A stretch of DNA of 64,000 nucleotides from WJMT01 sp964599635 (GCA_964599635.1 CAZRGM010000003.1:1-64000), one strand, 5' to 3'; counted from the stretch's first letter, positions 52,361 to 63,300 are shown. The notes: generated by a model not told the origin, from the letters alone. Made by a program: numbers and translations.

Positions 52361-53746
52361 GAATTTTTGTCTGTATTTGGGGACAAACACAGGCCAGCCC
52401 TTCTCTTGAATCTTCTGTTGAAGACTTAGGGAGGCACGCTCCTCACCATGAGTGAGGAATATCTTTTGAGGAGGTTTATTCAGATGATAAATCCATTTTA
52501 AAAGTCCTTTTCTGTCGGCATGGGCGGACAGACTGCCAATGTATTCTATATTGGCTTTGACGTCTCGGTATCTTCCATGGATCCTCACCTGCTTTTCTCC
52601 ATCAATGATATGTCTCCCCAAGGTTCCTGAAGCCTGATATCCCACAAATAAAACTGTATTATTGGGCTTTGATATATTATGGACGAGATGATGCTTGATT
52701 CGACCGCCTGTACACATACCTGAACCTGCCATGATGATGCAGGGATCCTTCATCTCATTGATGGCTTTGGACTGATCCCGCGTTCTTACCAATTTAAGCC
52801 CAGGAAAACGGAAAGGAGGTTTATTATCCTTGAGGAGTCCTAATGTCTGTCTATCGTAACATTCTTCATGCTTCTGAAACACATCCGTCACACTCACAGC
52901 CATAGGACTGTCTAAGAAAATTTTCATGAATGGGATCTCATTTTTTCTGACCAATTTGGAGAAATAAAACAGCAATTCCTGCGCTCTCTCCACTGCAAAT
53001 GTGGGGATAATTACCTTTCCCCCGGCTGCATAGGTTTTGTTGATGATCCCTGCAATCAGCGGCTCTGGAGAATTGGAATCTTTATGCTCTCTATCCCCAT
53101 AAGTTGATTCCATCACCACATAATCCGCCTGTTCAAACACGGAAGGATTTTTCACAATGGGTTTGTCCCACTGTCCTATATCTCCTGAAAAGATTATTTT
53201 TTCCCCCGCCCCATTCTCTTTAACATGAATCTCCAGCATAGCAGATCCCATGATATGACCCGCATCATGGAACTTCACTTGAACAGAGTCATTAAGGGAA
53301 AACGGATTGGAATAATCAATGCTGGAAAGGAATTTGAATGAATTTCTGGCATCAGTGACTCTGTACAACGGCACCTCCGGATGAGGGCCTTTTCTCCCCT
53401 CTTTTTCATGTCTTTTTTTCTTGTATTCGGCGTCTTCCTGCTGAATCTTTGCTGAATCCAGAAGCATTATTTCTAAAAGGTCTTTTGTCGCAGATGTCAT
53501 GAATATTTTTCCTGAGAATCCTTCCTTGACAAATTTTGGAATAAGACCGCAGTGATCCAGATGACAGTGAGTCAATAAAACATAATCCACTGAGCCGGGA
53601 TAGACAGCAAAGGGACTCCAATTCCGATGCAAAAATTTTCTTTCCTGATACATCCCACAATCCACTAAAATATGAAGACCTCCGGCCTCTAAAAGATAAC
53701 AGGACCCTGTCACCTGACGGGCTGCTCCGAGAAATGTTAATTTCAC
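52343..53746 (-). CDS. Beta-CASP metallo-beta-lactamase RNA-processing nuclease
   Basis: A 467-residue CPSF-73-like enzyme. HCHLDH at residues 60-65 is the MBL motif 2. GHIMGSAMLE near 158, FSGDIG near 183 and the beta-CASP motifs ESTYGDR near 207, PTFAVERAQELL near 240 and SAHADRKGL near 400 are all present. It is expected to be an RNA endo- or exonuclease in RNA maturation or decay. GTG is the start codon, with AAAGGAGAATAAA upstream. It begins one base after the stop of a small membrane protein gene, forming a two-gene operon. Confidence 0.88.
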   Translation of the reverse strand: MKLTFLGAARQVTGSCYLLEAGGLHILVDCGMYQERKFLHRNWSPFAVYPGSVDYVLLTHCHLDHCGLIPKFVKEGFSGKIFMTSATKDLLEIMLLDSAKIQQEDAEYKKKRHEKEGRKGPHPEVPLYRVTDARNSFKFLSSIDYSNPFSLNDSVQVKFHDAGHIMGSAMLEIHVKENGAGEKIIFSGDIGQWDKPIVKNPSVFEQADYVVMESTYGDREHKDSNSPEPLIAGIINKTYAAGGKVIIPTFAVERAQELLFYFSKLVRKNEIPFMKIFLDSPMAVSVTDVFQKHEECYDRQTLGLLKDNKPPFRFPGLKLVRTRDQSKAINEMKDPCIIMAGSGMCTGGRIKHHLVHNISKPNNTVLFVGYQASGTLGRHIIDGEKQVRIHGRYRDVKANIEYIGSLSAHADRKGLLKWIYHLNKPPQKIFLTHGEERASLSLQQKIQEKGWPVFVPKYRQKFILDYS

Positions 53747-53747
53747 T

Positions 53748-54206
53748 TTATTCTCCTTTCTCAGTCATCAACTGCCATTTAGAGTATTTTGGAAAATATA
53801 AAAGAAGAAGAACTGCGGAAAGTATCATGAGATAATAAAAATCCCTTTTGGTTCCTTTGAGAAGGAAGTAAGCCAACCCTAATATGCCTGGAATCTCACA
53901 TAAAAGGGAAGTGATGATACTTAAACTTAACATTCGGTTTATGCTTCTTTCAACTTTTCCGGTTCTTGGTCTTAACTTGAAAAGGCTGTTGATCCTCCTT
54001 ATCGTAAAAATCACTACAACAGCTATCCCATAAAATATATAACGCAGGGATGACAAATAGCTGGAATAAGTCCCCGGGGCACTGGTGAGTTTGCTCCCCA
54101 AGATTTCTACGAGAGCAATGATGACCAAAAGACTCCCCATGATAACAAGGTGAATCATTAGGGATATGCGGTGGGCATTTTTAAGTTTTTCAGCTGAATC
54201 TTCCAT
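53748..54206 (-). CDS. Small four-helix membrane protein of unknown function
   Basis: A 152-residue protein with about four hydrophobic helices (roughly 15-36, 48-64, 93-114, 124-143). I do not recognise the family; 4-TM proteins of this size are common in Acidobacteriota and Aminicenantes. A GTGAAAGGATC ribosome binding site precedes the ATG. It is coupled to the nuclease gene downstream (one base between). The function is unknown, perhaps a membrane anchor or stress protein. Confidence 0.65.
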   Translation of the reverse strand: MEDSAEKLKNAHRISLMIHLVIMGSLLVIIALVEILGSKLTSAPGTYSSYLSSLRYIFYGIAVVVIFTIRRINSLFKLRPRTGKVERSINRMLSLSIITSLLCEIPGILGLAYFLLKGTKRDFYYLMILSAVLLLLYFPKYSKWQLMTEKGE

Positions 54207-54335
54207 TTAAGATCCTTTCACATAGAATGAATCTCAGCTATGTTTTAGTTTTTATAAGGATTTGCTTTCTCTTTGTTTCAGCCAATCTTTCTACAGCATG
54301 TCTCAGGGTCATCCAAGGAATATTTTTATCATGTT

Positions 54336-55997
54336 TCAATAAAAACTTTTCAAGGCTGCTGTCTCTTTCGCCAGATTCACGGGTTTCATCAGCCTGTACA
54401 CAGGGTAAACTTGAGTTCCTCTCCCCCATTGAGGAACGATAACGTGGTCAAAGAAATTCCAAACGAGAAGGCCGTCGTCACTTTCAGGCTCTAAGAGATA
54501 AGAAGCCACATTGGCGAGCGGTTGAGCCAACGGAATAAAAAGAGTCCCTTCGGGAAATTCCATCTCTTCTGTGACATATTTTCCTTTGACTGTATTCAAA
54601 TGATGCCCTTGATAGGCTCTTTCCATTGATTTAATTTCTTCAATCAAAAATTTCTCCACTTCAAGCTGAACAGGTCTTTTCAATTTTTCCACAGTAATCC
54701 CGTGCTGCAGAAGGTTTTCTTCGACTTCTGGGACAGGAATAGGAATGAGATATCCATAAGGAAGCCTCACGCTTTTTTTCGCCTCATAATCCGCATAAAA
54801 AGGCATATGATACGTTCTTTCCTTATCTGTTTTTCTGACTCTCGGCCATCCTCTGTCTGTTTCAACGACTTCCATTTCATAGCCCTGAACGGTGACCTTC
54901 TGGTCCAGAGGCTTGGGGTCATATTCAGTGATAAAAACATCATCTTCCCCGGGAGCCAGCCCTCTTTCTATAGTTTTTTGATCAGCTTCTTTGACTAGCT
55001 CAATTATTTCGTCTTTATGTTGACCACAGAACTCAAGAATGGAATGAAAAAGCTTATGGCATGAAAATATTCTTGTTTTAAAATCCGCATAAGGATAATT
55101 TTCATTAAGAATTCCTAGGCGATTCCTGAGCCCAATATAATTGCTGATATACCTGGGTTCCGGCCCAAGAGTTCTCCATCCTTGTTCAGGATTTTGAACA
55201 CTCATAAAGTCACCATGAGGAATGCAAAGAATCTTATATTTTTCTTTAAGCAAATGATTGACCTCGGGCATAAACGTTCCGCTCATAAAGTCAATGAGGC
55301 TGTTGTCTCCATTAGGATTTACGGACCATACATAAGTGACTACTTCTTGATGATAGGAACCGTTATGGGTATGACTGTCAAGAAGAAGTGCCGGATCCCA
55401 CCTCAACATCACATTCTGAATCAATCCCCTTACTTCCGGGGTCTCCAGCTTGAGTCCATCCCGGTTCAGGTCAAGGTTTTGTCCATTAGAGCGAACACCC
55501 ACTCCTTTTTCAGGACCAACCTGATTTCTGCGGTTATCCACACTTATCTTTTCGTTTCCGTCTGGATTAAATATGGGAGCTAAAAGCAGAACCACTTTAT
55601 CTAAATAAGGAGGATTATCACTTAAAACAATATCCCTGGCTAACATCTGGGCCGCTTCTTTTCCCTCCACTTCCCCGGCATGAATATTGGCCTGGAAGTA
55701 AACCACCAACCGGTCATCATAATTCAAATCAAGGGGGGAAGAAGGGACCGGATCTCCTATGATAAGAAGAGGGATGTTTCTTCCCTCTGTACTGGTTCCT
55801 AAAAACTCTACTCTTATTAAGGAGCTCATGGTTTGAAGCTCTTCAATAAATTCCATCACATCTCCATACCGGGATGTCTGCTTGAAATCTGTTTTTTCAG
55901 GGATGGTAAGGGGTTTTCCTTGTTCTGCAAATAAAGAAATACCAGGTAATAAAAGAAATAAAAATAAAACCAATAAACTCATGAATTTTCTCATCAT
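54336..55997 (-). CDS. Secreted M14-family zinc carboxypeptidase
   Basis: A 553-residue exported peptidase from the ATG at 55997, which follows AAAGGAAGAG. A start 54 bases upstream is less likely because it precedes the signal. The signal peptide is residues 1-25 (MSLLVLFLFLLLPGISLFA). The zinc site has HAGEVEGKEA near 102-111 (His and Glu ligands) and DSHTHNG near 205 for the third ligand, with NLDLNRDGLKLETPE between. This matches the carboxypeptidase A-like branch with LDLNRDG. It would remove C-terminal residues from peptides outside the cell. Confidence 0.83.
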   Translation of the reverse strand: MMRKFMSLLVLFLFLLLPGISLFAEQGKPLTIPEKTDFKQTSRYGDVMEFIEELQTMSSLIRVEFLGTSTEGRNIPLLIIGDPVPSSPLDLNYDDRLVVYFQANIHAGEVEGKEAAQMLARDIVLSDNPPYLDKVVLLLAPIFNPDGNEKISVDNRRNQVGPEKGVGVRSNGQNLDLNRDGLKLETPEVRGLIQNVMLRWDPALLLDSHTHNGSYHQEVVTYVWSVNPNGDNSLIDFMSGTFMPEVNHLLKEKYKILCIPHGDFMSVQNPEQGWRTLGPEPRYISNYIGLRNRLGILNENYPYADFKTRIFSCHKLFHSILEFCGQHKDEIIELVKEADQKTIERGLAPGEDDVFITEYDPKPLDQKVTVQGYEMEVVETDRGWPRVRKTDKERTYHMPFYADYEAKKSVRLPYGYLIPIPVPEVEENLLQHGITVEKLKRPVQLEVEKFLIEEIKSMERAYQGHHLNTVKGKYVTEEMEFPEGTLFIPLAQPLANVASYLLEPESDDGLLVWNFFDHVIVPQWGRGTQVYPVYRLMKPVNLAKETAALKSFY

Positions 55998-56015
55998 CTC
56001 TTCCTTTCTAAAATA

Positions 56016-56130
56016 GCCTAACCTATTCATAAAAAATGGCAAAATCTTCATGATTGTTTCATTTTTTTTCTTTTTTATTATAAGAGACTAAAAAGTGGAT
56101 TACAATCAATTAACCTAAATAATTCAGGTA
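56016..56130. repeat. Inverted pair of dispersed motif upstream of M14 gene
   Basis: GCCTAACCTATTCATAA at 56016-56032 and TAAATAATTCAGGTA at 56116-56130 are inverted copies with about 84 bases between. They lie between the divergent M14 and GWxTD genes. Confidence 0.45.
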
Positions 56131-56261
56131 AATTATCAGATTTCCGGATTGATGATCTATCTTTGATTCATTATCCTCTGGAAACAAATCATTTTTGAAG
56201 ACCTCTTCGACCAGATTTCTTGCATAATTCGTTTTAAAGTTATATGATATGAATATATAAA

Positions 56262-58331
56262 ATGAGAAAATATGCTTTATCATTGATAAGCTTGATAATT
56301 GTGGAGCTAATCTTTTCTGTCACCGCTTATGCTGAAAAAAAATCTTCTAAAGACCTTCCTGAGAGATACCGCATATGGCTTGAAGAGGAAGTGGTCTATA
56401 TCATCACCCAAAATGAAAAAGATGTCTTTCTCCAGCTCGAATCTGACCGGGAAAGAGATATGTTTATCGAAGCCTTCTGGAAACAGAGAGATCCCCATCC
56501 TGAACTTCCTGGAAACAAATTCAAGGAAGAACATTACCGCCGCATAGAACATGCCAACAATGTTTTTGGGCGTGAGGCTCCCGGACCCGGATGGCGCACC
56601 GCCAGAGGAAGAATATTCATCATTCTGGGAGATCCTGATTATGTTGAAAGATATGAAAATGATTCTGAGATCTATCCCACCATTATTTGGTTTTATGAAG
56701 GTATGGCAGAATACGGACTGCCTAATTCCTTTAATGTGGTGTTTTTTAAACGAGGGGGGATGGGAGAATATGAACTTTACTCGCCCATAAAATTCGGGCC
56801 CTATCATCTTCTTAATCGGTATACCGGAGATCCTACAGATTACGCAACAGCCTACAACAAACTCATGAATATCGAACCCTCGGTGGCCCGAATTTCTCTC
56901 ACTCTTATTCCAACGGAAATCCAATACATAACTTCACCCTCCATAGCTTCAGAAATTTTGCTTTCCCAGATGATCCCCCAAGCACCTTATGAAAAAGTCA
57001 AAGACACCTATGCCAAAAAACTTCTCAAATACAAGGACTTTATCGAAGTCGATTATTCAGCTAATTATATTGAAAGCGATGCCCTGGTTCGAGTCATTCA
57101 AGATGAATCGGGAATGTTCTTTGTCCATTATCTGATTGAACCCAGTAAATTTTCTGTTGAAAATATTGAAAACAACTATTTCAGCAACTTCGAAGTCAAT
57201 GGAAGCCTCACCAATTCAGAGGGAAAAATGATATATCAATACGAAAGAAAAGTTCCTATCGAACTCACACCTGATCAGCTGAGCAATATCCGCCAAAAAC
57301 TATTCAGCTTTCAGGATTTATTTCCCTTAATAGAAGGGAGTTATAGACTCGACTTATTGATGAAAAATACAATATCCAAAGAGTTCACTTCTTTTGAAGT
57401 CACATTAACCGTTCCCAGCTCTTCTTCGCTCATGATGAGCGATCTGACTTTAGCCAACAGGACTGTTGAGAATTCCAAATACGAAGGAAAAATCAAGCCT
57501 TTTCTTTTTGGCGGAACCCAACTTGTCCCCTCCCCTAAAAATGACTTTTGTCAAGACGAGACTCTCACCCTCTTTTTCCAGATTTTCGGTCTGAACCAAA
57601 AGCTGGAACAAGAAGGAATTTTAAAATATACCTTGTTTAAAGAAGATAAAGAAATTCATTCTTTTAATAAAAATATCACTGACTATTCTGACAAAACCTA
57701 TTTTATTGAAGAATTCCCTCTATCCGATTACTCCCCGGCTAACTACAGAATCAAAGTCTCCTTACTGAATTCAAAGAAAAATGAAGTCCTTTCCTCTCAG
57801 AATTATTTTTATATCTCACCTTACGAAACCCTTCCCAGACCCTGGGTGGTGTCTTTTCCCATGCCTGCTTCAGATGATCCCATGTATGCCAATATTCTGG
57901 GTCTTCAAGCGAAAAAAGAAGGGGACTTATCCAAAGCCCGCTCCCTTTTGGAAAAGGCTTATCATGAAAATCCCGCTTCACCAAAATATGCTCTGGACAT
58001 GGCTCAGTTCCTTTTTGAGAATAAAGAATATCAGAAGGCCCAACAAATCGCACTCCCCTTTATTGAGCGGGAAAGAAATGAATTTCTCTCCCTGCTGGCT
58101 CACTCTTTTCAAGCCCTTAAAGAATACGAACAAGCCATCCAATATTATAAAGAATATCTCTCTCACTTCGGGACTCATATTCCCATTCTCAACTCTATTG
58201 GAGAATGTTATTACCGCTTAGGCAATCTCAAAGAAGCCCTGACAGCCTGGGAAAGATCACTGGAGATCAATCCAAACCAGGAGGATTTGAGAAAAACTGT
58301 GGAATCCATAAAAAGGAACCAAAAAAAATGA
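56262..58331 (+). CDS. GWxTD-domain protein with C-terminal TPR repeats
   Basis: A 689-residue exported protein (signal peptide 1-24 ending TAYAE). A GWxTD domain spans about 50-190, with PGWRTARGRIFIILGDPD near 108-125 as the signature (the usual TD is TA here). The middle 350 residues form beta-rich domains with no named match. The last 145 residues contain four or more TPR units (SPKYALDMAQFLFENKEYQK, SIGECYYRLGNLKEALTAW). GWxTD proteins are widespread in Acidobacteria, Aminicenantes and Bacteroidota with no established function. The stop overlaps the start of a second GWxTD gene (ATGA), so the two are a unit. Confidence 0.82.
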   Translation: MRKYALSLISLIIVELIFSVTAYAEKKSSKDLPERYRIWLEEEVVYIITQNEKDVFLQLESDRERDMFIEAFWKQRDPHPELPGNKFKEEHYRRIEHANNVFGREAPGPGWRTARGRIFIILGDPDYVERYENDSEIYPTIIWFYEGMAEYGLPNSFNVVFFKRGGMGEYELYSPIKFGPYHLLNRYTGDPTDYATAYNKLMNIEPSVARISLTLIPTEIQYITSPSIASEILLSQMIPQAPYEKVKDTYAKKLLKYKDFIEVDYSANYIESDALVRVIQDESGMFFVHYLIEPSKFSVENIENNYFSNFEVNGSLTNSEGKMIYQYERKVPIELTPDQLSNIRQKLFSFQDLFPLIEGSYRLDLLMKNTISKEFTSFEVTLTVPSSSSLMMSDLTLANRTVENSKYEGKIKPFLFGGTQLVPSPKNDFCQDETLTLFFQIFGLNQKLEQEGILKYTLFKEDKEIHSFNKNITDYSDKTYFIEEFPLSDYSPANYRIKVSLLNSKKNEVLSSQNYFYISPYETLPRPWVVSFPMPASDDPMYANILGLQAKKEGDLSKARSLLEKAYHENPASPKYALDMAQFLFENKEYQKAQQIALPFIERERNEFLSLLAHSFQALKEYEQAIQYYKEYLSHFGTHIPILNSIGECYYRLGNLKEALTAWERSLEINPNQEDLRKTVESIKRNQKK

Positions 58332-59236
58332 AAAAAGGACTCATCACTTCCACCCTCTTTCTTTTTTGTCTGGGCTTTTTGGGAAGCTGTGCCATGCGTC
58401 AGCAGATAAAAAGCCTCAATCCTGAACACAGAGAGTTCTATTCTAAAGTTCGGTACATTATCACCGGCCAGGAGAAAAAAATATTCCTCAATCTTCCCCA
58501 ATCAGAAAGAAATGAGTTTATTGAGGAATTCTGGAAAAAAAGAGATCCGGATCCTTCCACAGAAGAAAATGAATTCAAAGAACAATATTTTTCCCGGATC
58601 GAAGAAGCCAATAATCTTTTCAAAGGTGGGGGCACCCCTGGATGGCTTCAGGACCGTGGAAGAGTCTATATTCTGCTTGGTCCCCCCTTTGAACGTTACA
58701 CCTATCCCAGAGGGAGTTCTTTCTACGGAAAACCTGAAGAAATATGGTATTACGGATTTTATCCCATCGTTTTTGTGGATACAGATTGGAATGGTGATTA
58801 TGAACTCACTCCATTGGGTGCCCAACACCTCGCACAAATTAACCGGGCACAGATGGATGAAAAACCTTCTATAGAAAGAAAAAATGTAATTTTTGACTTT
58901 AAGACAAAAATTCTAAAAACAGATGAAGGAGAAGTGGTTTTCCAGATTAAAATCCCATACAAAGACATATGGTTTGTCGAACAGGACGGGGTCTGGCAGA
59001 CTACTCTTTCCGTTTCCCTGGAAGTTTTTAATGATTCAAAAGAAAAAATATGGGAAAAGAAAACAGATTACCCTCTTTCTTTTTCTGAAGAAAATTTGGA
59101 TGATAAATTTAGAGAGGATTACTTGATCCAAACACCAGTCAATCTGGATCCGGGTTCCTATACTGTTAAAATAGAGATAGAAAATAAAGAGGATAAAAAT
59201 CGGATAAGCCGATCCTTGAAATTTAAGGTAAAATAG
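58328..59236 (+). CDS. GWxTD-domain lipoprotein
   Basis: A 302-residue lipoprotein (Cys in LGFLGSCAMRQ near residue 21). Its start overlaps the previous stop (ATGA) and a longer upstream start lacks a signal, so 58328 is chosen. PGWLQDRGRVYILLGPP near 105 is the GWxTD signature with the typical DRGRVYI. The C-terminal half is beta-rich (EVVFQIKIPYKDIWF, DPGSYTVKIEIENK). It resembles the N-terminal part of the upstream protein, so the pair probably arose by duplication. Its role is unknown; outer-membrane or periplasmic localisation is likely. Confidence 0.83.
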   Translation: MKKGLITSTLFLFCLGFLGSCAMRQQIKSLNPEHREFYSKVRYIITGQEKKIFLNLPQSERNEFIEEFWKKRDPDPSTEENEFKEQYFSRIEEANNLFKGGGTPGWLQDRGRVYILLGPPFERYTYPRGSSFYGKPEEIWYYGFYPIVFVDTDWNGDYELTPLGAQHLAQINRAQMDEKPSIERKNVIFDFKTKILKTDEGEVVFQIKIPYKDIWFVEQDGVWQTTLSVSLEVFNDSKEKIWEKKTDYPLSFSEENLDDKFREDYLIQTPVNLDPGSYTVKIEIENKEDKNRISRSLKFKVK

Positions 59237-59279
59237 GAATATTTAAATCTATATAGGAATGATCGGAGGTTATAAAGTC

Positions 59280-60254
59280 ATGATGGATTCAAAAGTAACT
59301 AAAAAATTTCTTATTTTAACTGCCTTGTTCCTTTTTTCAACTTTTTCTCTCTGGGCCCAAGCCGGTCGCGGACGGGCCCGGATATCCGGAATTGTTTTAG
59401 ACGAAAACAATCAGGGAATTCCCTCTGCACAAGTTGTCTGTGAGTACATTAAAAATCCAACCGTCAAAGAAGTTACATCTACTGACAAGAAAGGCGAATG
59501 GGCTCTATTAGGCCTGGGAACAGGAATGTGGAAAGTGACCGTTTCCAAAGAAGGGTATGTTGGAGCTTCTACAGAAATATATGTCCGGCAGCTTGAAAAA
59601 AATCCAAAAATTGAACTGACTCTCACAAAAATAAAAGCCGAAGGATTGGATATCAAGGGAAAGTCTTCTTTAGATCTTGTTGATCAGGCTAATGCCTTCT
59701 TTGATGAGAAAAAATATGATGAAGCTCTCCCTCTTCTTCAACAGTTTTTAGAAGAAAATCCAGATGGCTATCAAGCCTATGCCAGCATTGGTGACTGCTA
59801 CAGGGAAATGGGAGAGTTTGAACTGGCTATCGAAAATTACCAAAAAGTACTGGAAGAGACTGAAAAAGACAAAGCTTCAAGAAAAGAGATAGCCTCCAGA
59901 GCCCTGGCTGGAATCGGCGAAAGCTACTTAAAAATGCAGGACCTGGAAAAAGCTAAGAATTATTTTGAACAGTCTATAGAAGTTTATCCAGAAAACGAAA
60001 TTCTGGCTTACAATGTGGGCGAGATCTACTTTGCCAACCAAGAAATTGACCAGGCTATCAAATACTTCACCATTTCCACTGAACTCAAACCTGACTGGCC
60101 TCCTCCCTATTTGAAATTGGGATATGTCTATCTCAACAAAGCTGATTTTGAAAATGCAGAAGTTAACTTCGAAAAGTTTTTAGAACTGGATCCTGATTCT
60201 CCTGAGGCCCCTAGTGTGAAAAGAGTTCTTAAATTTATCGCTGATAAAAAATAA
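59280..60254 (+). CDS. Carboxypeptidase-regulatory-domain and TPR exported protein
   Basis: About 324 residues from the ATG at 59280, which follows GGAGGTTATAAAGTC. A signal peptide (1-28, ending LWAQA) leads to a CarboxypepD_reg domain (35-115: ISGIVLDENNQGIPSAQVVC). Five or six TPR units follow from about 130 to 320 (ANAFFDEKKYDEALPLLQQF, AYASIGDCYREMGEFELAIE). It may scaffold or feed surface proteins. Third gene of the GWxTD operon, closed by a strong terminator. Confidence 0.8.
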   Translation: MMDSKVTKKFLILTALFLFSTFSLWAQAGRGRARISGIVLDENNQGIPSAQVVCEYIKNPTVKEVTSTDKKGEWALLGLGTGMWKVTVSKEGYVGASTEIYVRQLEKNPKIELTLTKIKAEGLDIKGKSSLDLVDQANAFFDEKKYDEALPLLQQFLEENPDGYQAYASIGDCYREMGEFELAIENYQKVLEETEKDKASRKEIASRALAGIGESYLKMQDLEKAKNYFEQSIEVYPENEILAYNVGEIYFANQEIDQAIKYFTISTELKPDWPPPYLKLGYVYLNKADFENAEVNFEKFLELDPDSPEAPSVKRVLKFIADKK

Positions 60255-60270
60255 TAATCCATCCATAAAA

Positions 60271-60306
60271 AAACCCCCTTCCCGGGTTTCCCCGGAAAGG
60301 GGGTTT
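60271..60306. terminator. Strong bidirectional intrinsic terminator
   Basis: A stem of AAACCCCCTT with AAGGGGGTTT, extended by CCCGG/CCGG with a GTTT-type loop, followed by GTCT on the plus strand and preceded by an A-rich run that becomes U-rich on the minus strand. It separates two converging transcripts: the TPR gene and the large TonB receptor. Confidence 0.9.
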
Positions 60307-60337
60307 GTCTTTCAGGTCTAAATTTAACTCTAACTAT

Positions 60338-63300
60338 TTAGAATATGAACTTGATTCCAAGTCGAGCTGATATGGGGGGATAGAAACCCATTTCCATGAG
60401 ATACCGAGGATCAGGTTTATAAGTTAGGACTCTGCTATTGGTGGTCACTGTATGGGTTGTGTTGTCATAGGTCCATCCGGCCAGTCTTTCGGCATCGGTC
60501 AGCACTGTAGATGTATAATTCATCCGGGTGTAAAGTCTTCGGGCTGTGGACACATCAAGCACATTGTCCACATTAACGGTGAACTGAACTCTGTAGCGGT
60601 CAGTCACTCTCAGGTTGTACTCAGCATACAAATCAGCAAAAAACAGGAATGGAGCCCGGCCATCAGTGAGACGACCATCCGGATAGTATCCTTCCAGTCC
60701 GGTGTGAAGCTCTCTGGTGACTGGGATTCCGCTCATGCCGTTCATGACGGTTCCTACAGTCAAGCCAAACGGGAAAACATAAGAACCGTAGATTTTGAAC
60801 TGGTGCGGCCGGTCTGTGTTGAGAAGGCCCACAATCTCATCCAGGTTCTTATCCCACATGTGCCACCAAAGGTCCCAATATCTTTCCACATTGGGGTCGT
60901 TTCTTCCCCACTCGTCTGAACTTGCCAAGCCAGAATAATTGCCCCACAAACGGCTCCAGGTGTAAGAAAATCCGCCCAGCCAATTGTTGCTGAAGCGCTT
61001 ATCCAGAGCAATGTTTACTCCCCAGTATTCGCGCTTGGCTTTAGGACATGCCGGATACTTATCGGCAAATTTACCGCCTTCAGATTCAGGCAGGGTATAG
61101 CCGTATCCGGGATTAGCCGTGTAATAGGATTCACCGGTCGGGGTCAAAACGCCCACGTCTTCAATGGTGCGGACAAGGTGCTTGTTCACGATTCTCAGGG
61201 TAGCTGAAAGATTTTCTATGATCTTTCTCTCCACACCAAAAGTGAGCTCTGTCTGTAAGGTGGGCAACAAATCCGGGTCAGTGGAGTCAAAGGAAGGTTC
61301 GCGCCAGTTGTAGGTTTGGAGATAGGTTCCGCAGGCACCAGGATTCTCTTTGGTGATCTTGGTGTAGTCATAGTCATCCAAAGTATAGTAGTCACTCCAC
61401 CACTTGAATCCGCCGTAAGAACCCACAGCCATATCCAGCTTCATGACATCGTAATACCATCCGTAACTTCCGAAAATCTTGGTGGAGGCATCACCAAATA
61501 GATCATAGATGAAGCCCAATCTGGGAGCGATCTTATCCCCAAAACCAAATTGTATGGGCGGATAATCGAATTCAGGAAGGTCTGAGAAGCTGGGGATATC
61601 CTCTTTTTCAGCTCTCACTCCAAAGTTCAGAGTCAGCTTGTTGTTGGCAAAGCTGGGTGTCCAGGAATCCTGGAGATAAAGAGCCCAGCGAAAGGAGTTG
61701 GGATTGGCAAAGGTGCCGTAAGGTCCCGAGTCTCCGCCTCTGACCGCATAGAATCCGTATTTACCTCGTACTTGCTCACCCGTATCCAGATAAGTAAAGT
61801 CATAATCCCAGCACAGGAAGACGTAAACATTTTGAGCTGTGTCGTCGATATCTTCCTCAATCCGGACCATCTGAACACCGGCTTTCCAGGCATGCTCGCC
61901 CATCAGGTCCATATACAAAGTGGTGTCAAAGTTAAGTGCTAATCTGTTACGAATATTCTTGTTTACTTGAAACAATTCAGTAGATGAAATGTTACTCCAG
62001 GCATTTCCATGTTTGAGATCATCAGGAATATCATCAAACATCAGATTGTTGGCATACGCATATCCCGGAGCTTCTTTATAAAAGAAATACCTGGGAATCC
62101 CAAGAGCAGGGGGTATCTGGTTGGTGGTGTTTTTAAAGAAATATCCACCGCGCAGACTGAAGAACAGGTTAGACCCGACGGAGTACTCAGCTGTGACCGT
62201 GCCGCTGTAATTGGGATAATCAAAACCCTGATTTGCATAATCTCGATCCGGGTTTCCTGACCCATCTCGAGAAGGCAGCGTGCCTCTGTATTTATAGAAA
62301 TTAGAGACACCGGCCGCAGACAGTCTCAGGTTTTTCATAGGCTGAGCGGTCAGTTTGAACTGCCCGTTCCACCAGGTCTGATTCTGTGTGTGACTGCTGT
62401 CAGGGGCGACTCCTTCAGGAACCCACGACACATCTCTGGTTATGTCACGGAACACAGGCAGAAATGATCCAAAAAACCACAGACGGTCTTTAAGGATATA
62501 GCCGCCCAGACTGAAGCCGACTTCATACCGGTTTTGCTTGTCTTTGCCCAAAGCTCTGTCCAGTCCTTCTCCGGTCTGATAATTGACATACTCGGCAATG
62601 GTTGTATCCTCAGGATTCACGCGAAGGGTGTCTCTCTCCTGTCCTTCCAGAGCGCTTCCTGAATAATAACCGATGAGTTCTCCATGGAATTCATTTCCAC
62701 CGGAACGGGTGATAACATTGACCACTCCGCCCATGGAGCCTCCGAACTCAGCCTGATAGCCGCTGGCCACGATCTTGACTTCATCCACAAACTCAAAAGC
62801 TGCGGACTGGTCTCGGCTTCCCTGGTCCATGTTGGTGATGTCCATACCGTCCATGTAGTACATATTCTCGGCACCGCTGGCGCCGTCAACAGATAGCCCA
62901 CCTAAATAAGGCTCTGAATTCACACCGGGAACTGCTGTCACCAAAGTGTCGAAATTTCTTCCTTTTGGAAGCATCTCAAACATCTCCCTGGTGATGGTCA
63001 TGCCTTTGGTGGTGCTCTTAACATCGACCAAAGGAGACTGTCCCACAACCGTGATCTCTTCTTCGATGGCCCCTGGAGTCATATCAATGTTCACAGTGAT
63101 GGTTTCTTCCACTCTAACCACGATGTCCTGTCGAACCACAGTATTGAAACCATCCAACACATATCTAATGGTGTAGGTTCCTGAAGGCAGCCCGAACAAA
63201 CGGTAGACTCCATCTATGTTGGTGACACCGGTAGCAGTTCCAACCATATTGGGACTGTCTGCTTCAACCGTCACTCCAGGAAGAGGTGCGCCCTGATCAT

